Shown: in pieces, positions 57,255 to 64,000 of the stretch | How the letters are laid out: each line of letters opens with the position of its first letter | Position numbering within the stretch: position 1 is the first letter of the stretch | Assembly (NCBI GenBank): GCA_014338405.1 | Contig: JTDE01000133.1 | Span: 236,492 to 300,491, forward strand | Direction of reading: 5' to 3' | DNA length: 64,000 nucleotides | From: Paragonimus skrjabini miyazakii | Lineage: Eukaryota > Platyhelminthes > Trematoda > Plagiorchiida > Troglotrematidae | Position numbers and translations under genes: made by a program | Notes under the pieces: generated by a model | The model's input: only the letters and a program-made list of their open reading frames with translations | What the model was told of the DNA's origin: nothing | Databases searched by the model: none

Positions 57255-60200
57255 TTGACCGTGACCGTCGAAGTATTATTGAATACGATCAAAAAACCTT
57301 TGACATCTCGCGAAAGCCCGATTTCGCTTCGAATACATCCACTACGTGATTCAGTGCTCAGAATCAGAAATAAATGCCATTCACTGCGCCCTCGGGCTAG
57401 GCAAGCCCCTCACTGCCAAGTGAGTCAGATTCTTGAGTCATTGGCTACGGGTAGGATCCCCCAAGAAAACCCTATATCCTCTTGTCTCGTAGGTCAGACT
57501 TTTGAGTCAAATAATCGGGGCGGGGCCCCTCAAGTCATCTCCCTCTCGCAGTATGAACAACCGGGAAGTATCAGAAGTTATCGTTCTCTTGACAGTGACA
57601 TTACTAACCGATCTCGACTTTCTCTCACTGTTTTAACTCCTATTTCTTCTGCCTTCCATATGCCTTCGGGCGATAATTGTTTTCTGAGGCCAAGACAACT
57701 GGTAAACATTGGTGCTTTCAATATCCACACTCTCCAGCAAGTCGGTCAGCAAGCTGCTCTGGCAAGTGCTCTCTTAAATCTGGAGCTTGATGTGTGCTGC
57801 TTGTTGGAGACGCGAGTCTACGATTCTAGCACGGTTATCCATTTGAGCTCGTCTCTAGTTAATTGTCGATCCAAGAGGTTATGTCAGGGTTTCCGGTGAC
57901 GCCGAAGCTGAATCTCGCGGTGGAGCTGGAGTGGAAATCGAACTGAGTTCTTAAACACAGTAATGTTTACTCGATTGAATTCCAGTGAACAGTCGCTTTT
58001 GCGCTGTCATACGTCGGTCAGACATCGGTAAAAGTCTGTCGACACAAATCAGAAAGGCTTTATGTATTCGTGATATCGGCGTATGCTCCAACGGACAACT
58101 GTTCGGAGGTTACCAAGGATGCGTTCTATGAGGCTTTCGTTGACCTTCTTAAGCAAACTAAACACTCAGATATCACCATGCTAGCAGGCGATTTTAATGC
58201 TCAGCTTGGTCGTCTTTCTCTGGATGAGAAGCGGCTAGGAGATATGTTTGGTGTTCGAGCACAACGTACTGACAACGACGACAGACTGCCGCAGCTGTGC
58301 GCATTCCATGGTCTCTATATTTCGGGCACCGCATTCCAACACAGAAGGAATCACTGCATTACTTGGCGACTTCCGTGTGCTTCTCAGCCATGGACACAGT
58401 TGGATCATATAGCAGTTAGCTACAGGTGACGCCACTCTGTTAAGGGCTGTCGTGCCTTCTGGAGCAACCACCTGGATTCCGACCATGCTGTTGTGCGTGC
58501 CCGTTTTGTTTGTCATTTGTCCAGAAACCATACGCTCGTAAATGCAAGGTACTTAACTGGCATTGGAGCGATGAGAGTGTGGAGAACGCTTACCAGGAAG
58601 CGTTGGTGAATAAGTTGCCCAGTGCGAGTCAGGTAAATGATCCTGACGAACATTGGGAACAAATCGCCGAAGCTCTGAAAGCATGCTGTGAAGAGGTATG
58701 TTCCGAAGGAGCTGTTCAGTTGCGACAGAACTGGACTTCCATCACGTCGATAAACCTTATGAACAAGCGTGGATCGATCCCACCTGGTTCTCAATATGAT
58801 GATGACAGTCGAGAACTTAAACGCAAGCTGACTAAAAGCTTGCGCAAGGACCGTGAGCAATACTTGGTCAAACAATCAAAAGAGATGGGAAGGGCCATTT
58901 TATTTGGGAATAGCAGAAGGCTTTTTTCTCTGATCCGTGGTTGTACTGGCCGTCGAGTCTGTAAGTTAGACCATATGTGAAACAGATGGCTCACTGATTG
59001 CCAGTCAATCGCGCAGACTTGACAGATGGGCTGAACATTTTGAAGAACAATTCGGTTGGCCTCAACCAGATCATGTGAATGACGGGACCCGAATGGTCTG
59101 TTGTTGCGTTCCGGATGGCCCTCCGTTGGAAGCAGAAGTGGTCCTGGAGCCCAGGTTATTGAAGTGTAGTAAGGCTCCTGGTCCACACCTCCTCCCTCCT
59201 TCTATTTTCAAGGATGGTGGAGAGAGGTTGATATCAGAACTGACAAAAATCCTCAGGACGAGTTGGGAGACTGAAAAGCTACCTCGTGATTGGTGCCTAT
59301 TAACAGTAATTCCGGTTTTCAAAAAAGGAGCCTGAAGTCTATGTGACAACTACAGAGGCATCAGTTTGGTGTCTGTTGCATCCACGTTACTCACTGGTCT
59401 TATTTTACGTCGGCTCACTAAGCCCAAAGAAAGTCAGATACGTGAATAAAAGGTAAGATTCCGATCCGGTCGGGGGTGCGTTGATCACATTTTAACCTTG
59501 CGACGGATTTTGGAACATCGGCACTGTTACAGACAGCTGACAGTCGTGGTTTTTTTGGACTTAAAAGCGGGTTTCGAATCAGTTGCTCGTAACCTTCTCT
59601 GGAGCTGTTTCCTCCGCAAGGGAGTGCCAGAGAAATAGGTGAATCTGTTGAGATCACCGTATGCCCACTCTGCAAGCAGGGTGAGAGTTTATGGACAACT
59701 ATCTCGGGCGTTCGTCACTTCTAGTGGTGTTCGTCAGGGGTGTCCGATTTCTCCCTCCGTGTTCAACTTTCTCATGAACTACATTCTGGAGGGTGCACTT
59801 GATAAATCTAGTGAACTTGGTATTGAACTTCTTCCTGGTGCTAGATTGACCGATCTGGAGTATGCGGACGACATTGTCATACCTAATCCCTCTGCCGAAT
59901 ACATACAGAACATGGTGAACAATGTGAGGGACCGAGTTGGTTTTTATGGAATGCGCTTCGCGCCTTCAAAGTTCAAAGTGCTCCTTCAAGACTGGGGCAT
60001 TTCCACTCCTACTTTCTTTATTGCAGGTAATCCGCTTGAGACTGTGGACAGTTTCACACACTATCTCGTCAGCCTGCAGTAGTGTTGATGAGATATCAGC
60101 GATGATTGGAAGAGCACGAGTCGCCTCTGCCAAACTGTGTTATCTGGCGTCGAAAAGACGTTCGGCTGTCGTTGAAAAGAAGGGTATATTATCTCTGTGT

Positions 60201-60700
60201 GCATTCCATTTTGCCCTATGGTTCGGAAACGTGGCCTGTTCACAAAGAAGATGTCAGCAGGCTTTTGTTTTTGACCATCGTTGTCTCCGCCAATTGGCCC
60301 ATATTAAGTGAACTGATGGCGTGAGCAATGTGGCAGTTCGCAGGCGCGTATTCCGGAACGCTCGGGATGCGCGATCAATTGGTCAACTACTTACGGTGCG
60401 TAGCTTACGATAGTTAAGTCACGTTCTCCATATGCCAGCTGAGCGTTTGCCGTACTGAATATTATATGCTGAGACCAGCAACAGCTGACTGAAACCACGT
60501 GGTGGTCAGGCAACAACGTGGTAACGAAATATGAAGACCCTGAGTGCTTCACTGGGCAAAGTGGGTAGGTGTCGCCTGCCTGGATGGGGTCCTCGTGATC
60601 ATTCAAATCGCTAGTTAGAGACGCTATCTGAGATGACGGTGTGTCGCAGTCAATGGTGTACCTGCATCCATACCAGTTCTAGTTCTTCGCTCAGTCTTCT
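57255..60700 (+). pseudogene. RTE endonuclease-reverse transcriptase ORF, multiply disrupted
   Basis: Open pieces in shifting frames: 57255-57899, with the endonuclease start (LVNIGAFNIHTLQQVGQQ, LDVCCLLETRVYD); 58070-58429 (YAPTDNCSE, MLAGDFNAQLG, WTQLDHIAVS); a piece ending HLDSDHAVVRARF near 58500; 58510-58980, the linker; 59075-59335, the RT start (CSKAPGPHLLPPSIF, LPRDWCLLTVIPVFKKGA); 59336-59640 (NYRGISLVSVASTLL, RFRSGRGCVDHI, VVFLDLKAGF); 59639-60082 (SSGVRQGCPISPSVFNF and LEYADDIV, with YADD at 59861-59872). A C-terminal remnant (WLETLSEMTVCRSQWCTCI) lies near 60610-60660. Catalytic residues of both domains survive, so the damage is mainly frameshifts and single stops. Confidence 0.85.
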
Positions 60701-60812
60701 CTTATTAATTTTCAACCTTCTTAGTAACGATTTTTTCTAGGATATTCCACGTCACTGTTGAGGTGAGCGGCGGCCCGAGCCACAATACCTTTTAGTCAGG
60801 CTCATGGATGCT

Positions 60813-60827
60813 ATGATGATGATGATG
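60813..60827 (+). repeat. (ATG)5 tail of RTE LINE
   Basis: Five ATG units at the end of the element, typical of the microsatellite-like 3' ends of RTE elements. Confidence 0.65.
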
Positions 60828-61810
60828 GTGGCTGATTGGGTTCTAGAGGCGAATTGCTATGTATCTCTTTGACATGTGTGGGGCAGTGCATTAGGAATAG
60901 GGAATTATTGGTGGAAGTTATAAGTGAAGGTAGTGAAACAATATTAAACGCTATTCACAAAAAATGGGGATGCTACTGAGATATTTCAAACATAATTATC
61001 TTATATAACTATCTTACGTAAGACTTACAAGCACTCAAAGTCTCTAGCATCAGATGCTTAACAAAAAGTTGACCAAGCTCTTTAGAAAATAGCTTATACG
61101 ACTTCCGTAACACAATTTTGAAGGTCTTAGCCCGAATAACCACAGAATTTATTATATCGAACTGGCACAAGCGTGAAAATTCCAAGCTTTTATCTCAATT
61201 GCCTTGCTGGCTGATTTGCTCAGCCGTAAATCGGTTAGTAACGTACCGAGTGTTCATTGCATAAGTTTTACTAACTTAAGTGAGCAGACATGAAGTCAGT
61301 CGTCTGGGATCAGTGAAGTATCAGATGATCGGTCAGTTAGGTAATGGAAAAATCCGCAGCCGGGTGACAATCGTGACTGCTAGTAAATTACTATAATCTT
61401 TAACCACATATGCTAATGCACAACACCTGGTGAATGGGGACACGCGTGTATTTTGCACGCGGACAGTGTCATGTATGCAAAGCAGTAGAAGCGAATAGGT
61501 GGTAAACTTTGAACGGAAGATGGTTGCTTGGGATATTCTACGAAGCGCAAGTCATGGATGGCGGCCAAGCAACCATGCAGCCGATATACCTTTATGGAAG
61601 AACATGATGAAAATATGATCCCTTTCCAATCTCTTCATCTTGCACGTCAGTACTTTAGATGACCTATTTTCAACATTCAATTACATGGAAAACTGTTGCT
61701 TTCAAACTATATTGGGCAAAGTTTTTAATCTGCTACAAGAGGCTTCTTTTGAAATAAAGCACGAGCGATTCATCAATGAAGTACAATTTAAAAGCACATA
61801 TTTTTTACAG
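60828..61810. other. Intergenic or intronic sequence
   Basis: No repeat recognised. The frame at 61640-61790 (LDDLFSTFNYMENCCFQTIL) leads up to a candidate acceptor at 61810 but could not be tied to it. Confidence 0.35.
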
Positions 61811-62013
61811 ATTTACATTGGCGCAGCAGACACTACGTTTCCAAGCGGTTAATCAACCACTACAGACTCGTGTGCCACCAAATAATTGTATTTTCGATGT
61901 GTCTGATCAGTACACACTTTTGCATCGTGGCTATATACCAATTTTGGGAAGACCAGCATCACTGGTTACACGTAGCGGTCGTGAACAATTCTCTAAAACT
62001 GTGGTACTTCCAG
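61811..62013 (+). CDS. Candidate exon, unknown product
   Basis: The acceptor CATATTTTTTACAG is followed by an open frame, FTLAQQTLRFQAVNQPLQTR, then VPPNNCIFDVSDQYTLLHRG and YIPILGRPASLVTRSGREQF, with a possible donor at 62014 (CCAG then GTTTCT). The composition is that of a real protein. If not spliced, the frame ends at 62051. The family is not recognised. The splice phase does not fit the next candidate exon at 62285, so the two are not shown to belong together. Confidence 0.35.
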
Positions 62014-62284
62014 GTTTCTCGTCTGCAACTATCACTTTTATCACCAGATGACTCATATTTTCGAACAATAAGTGACCTAGGAATTCGAAAATCGAATCTC
62101 AAAACTGAAAGTTTGCCTAGTTTTTTCTATTGCAAAAGTTCTACATGAAATAGTTTTACCACGTTTTTAAACAATTTTTCATTAAAAATATGACATCGGT
62201 CACCTGTATACCAGATAACCTGTTGTTCAAAGTTATTTGCAAAACGTCAGTAAGTTGTACTAGTTAAATTTTTCCTTCCTTCAG

Positions 62285-62410
62285 GAGGTCATTGAGGATG
62301 TGTTATCTATCAGTGACCTCCATAAAGATGACAGCTTGATTTTTGGAACTTCTGTCGAATACCTGGATGAAATAGCATTTATAATTAATTTCACGACTAC
62401 GTTGTATTGA
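62285..62410 (+). CDS. Candidate terminal exon, unknown product
   Basis: A strong pyrimidine-rich acceptor (TTTTTCCTTCCTTCAG) precedes 41 codons, EVIEDVLSISDLHKDDSLIF and GTSVEYLDEIAFIINFTTTL, closed by TGA at 62408-62410. The acidic, Leu/Ile-rich sequence looks coding. With the block at 61811 it hints at the 3' part of a host gene, but the reading phases of the two do not join with the donor proposed there. Confidence 0.35.
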   Translation, partial: EVIEDVLSISDLHKDDSLIFGTSVEYLDEIAFIINFTTTLY

Positions 62411-64000
62411 GAATGTTAAACAGCAACCGTTCCGCACCGTTCGCAACATAAATTACATAGGTATAAATGTTAGTACAACGCAATTCAACTATTTTTCATG
62501 GTCACTTGGATTGGATTTATAATTGATTACTTTCGAAGAAACCCCGAAATAAAGTTCTGATTTCTGGATATTAGCATCACAATGCACGGTTGACAAGAAG
62601 CTGATACACTTAACTGATACACAGTAGCACTAGCGAATAAGAGCCCACCTTGTTCCAGTTGTTGGTAACGAGCAAAATATGTTAATACATAGGATGGTTA
62701 CCTGTTGGATTATTTCGTTAATCATATTACAGACCAACAGTTCTTTTAGTACGCATTTATGTGCATGTTCACTCCTGCTCATTCTCTGATTTTTGTTGCA
62801 GATTTTGCACCTGTTGGTCTGTGTATTGCCTTGTCAGTCTCTCCTGACGCTAATATGTATTCTCGAACACTAAAGAACTGAAGAGGTCAGTATATGGCCA
62901 GCTTTTGCCAGCCGAGATGTAACTAAGCGCTATTGTTCCACTTTAGAGTGATACACCAGGTTGACAAATGTTGTTTACATGCGCACATTCCTTATCGGGC
63001 ATCTGAAGATCATACCAGTCTATCAGGAATGCTTATGTTACATATTACTTATGACAAAAGCTTTTAAAAAGTCCGCTGTTGTATGTCCTTTCATTCTTAA
63101 TTATTGAGCTGGCAATAAACAAAAAAGCTTGAAGTTCAATTACTGTATTCATTTCATTAAACCGTTAAACTGGCAGCAGTGTAATGAGGATGAACGATCA
63201 CACTATACTGCTTGTCAGTAGTCAAACATAGTTGGGTTTTGAAAAACAAAATACAAAAAGGAACGTTGGAGTGCACAGTGACGTGAAACTGTTTTCCCTG
63301 CATGAACTTGTACCTGACAACCGTGGCATCCCTGGATCAGTCTCTTGTGTGAACGAGTGCTTTCGCTTGAGATGATGTACACCTCCTGTATTGATTTTCC
63401 GAATCAACAGTTCCTATGGCCTACTGATGGCTTACTGTTGAAAGTTCCTATGGCATTAGCATTTTCGGCTCACAACAGTGGTTATTCGTAGTCATGTGTC
63501 ATTAAACAGGGATTAGTATGTAAAAAGCGCAACCGATTCATAGCGAATTTTTTGAGTGTACAATAAACGTGGATAATGAATCACTACGTCCTGACAGTAA
63601 CTCTAACATTCTGGCTCATTTTTCCATCAATATCATAAGATTTGCGTTGTGAAACGTCTGTCTTTAGTGATATCCCATTTGCTTAAAATAAATTACTTAT
63701 CCACGATGGAGAAAGTCGAACATTTCATTAAATGAATAAGTAACTTTTGCTTATCTTAATATCATCAACCACATTTTGTGAAATTTCCGCGGTAAATCAG
63801 CACTGAAATCGCCTGCCGCGATAATTACCTGATTGAGTATACTATCTCAGTAACAGAGAATGCTCCAGTGTGGGTTTGTTCAGTCAAGACCAAATGTGAC
63901 CTCGTACGGCAAATGGTAGAAAACCTTGGGCAGACAAGGTTTGTACTGTTAACACTGTCACCGGACACATGGAGTAATCACCTGTGACTTTCCACCACTG
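62411..64000. other. Intergenic sequence to window end
   Basis: No supported gene, RNA or repeat. Confidence 0.4.

Larger units (their letters stand above)
57180..60827 (+). mobile_element. RTE-clade LINE (SR2-like), frameshifted
   Basis: A non-LTR retrotransposon of about 3.6 kb with an apurinic-type endonuclease, then an RT of RTE type, then a short 3' region ending in (ATG)5. RTE elements characteristically end in short tandem repeats rather than poly(A). The protein resembles SR2 of schistosomes in its motif wording; that is recall of the family, not an alignment. The 5' end is uncertain, placed by where PLE3 sequence stops and LINE-like coding begins. No target duplication was found. 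Confidence 0.8.

Noticed and set aside
1..64000. CRISPR array, operon or prophage content
   Set aside because: No regularly spaced direct repeats, no dense co-oriented ORFs and only eukaryotic retroelements; the DNA is eukaryotic.

Overview
This is a non-coding, repeat-rich stretch of a eukaryotic genome, AT-rich and with no operon-like gene packing. The mobile elements point to a flatworm, most likely a digenean trematode. They are Penelope-like retroelements (PLEs) with an RT and a GIY-YIG endonuclease, an RTE-clade LINE resembling the schistosome SR2 group, and a tRNA-derived SINE carrying a hammerhead ribozyme, as in the schistosome Sm-alpha family. The species cannot be fixed from sequence alone. 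No complete host protein gene was found; a few exon-like blocks are listed with low confidence.

Layout. 1-2.5 kb: nothing recognised. 2.6-5.4 kb: a cluster of PLE relics, including one copy whose 5' half is inverted against its 3' half. 6.7-7.2 kb: two decayed SINE copies. 9.65-9.93 kb: a repeat related to one at 51.2-51.4 kb. 19.2-19.8 kb: a tRNA-like repeat and a PLE relic. 23.1 kb: a fragment of a PLE terminal repeat. 25.1-27.7 kb: the best preserved PLE (PLE1), on the minus strand, with 270-bp inverted terminal repeats, a 12-bp target-site duplication and an ORF broken by only two stop codons. 30.2 kb: a scrap of Ty3/gypsy-type RT. 34.8-35.0 kb: a compact SINE with 11-bp duplications and an intact hammerhead. 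38.4-41.0 kb: PLE2, plus strand, with 278-bp inverted repeats and a SINE-containing element inserted in its RT. 43.1-43.6 kb: an unrecognised coding-like relic. 45.2-45.8 kb: another inverted-repeat SINE element. 49.3-49.8 kb: an unrelated inverted-repeat element. 54.2-56.8 kb: PLE3, again split by a SINE-containing element. 57.2-60.8 kb: a frameshifted RTE LINE ending in (ATG)5. 61.8-62.4 kb: exon-like blocks.

The most interesting signal is the SINE family. One copy (34808-35026) is a simple tRNA-derived unit starting 21 bp upstream of its A box and carrying a well-formed hammerhead. Three others (39084-39504, 45226-45796, 54627-55113) have extra 5' sequence and inverted terminal arms, and are flanked by perfect 12-bp duplications. 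PLE1 has the same duplication length, and inverted terminal repeats are also a PLE trait. This suggests, but does not prove, that the PLE machinery moves the hammerhead SINE. All three PLE lineages also carry a hammerhead-like core (CTGANGA, 8-9 nt, GAAA) just after the endonuclease ORF.
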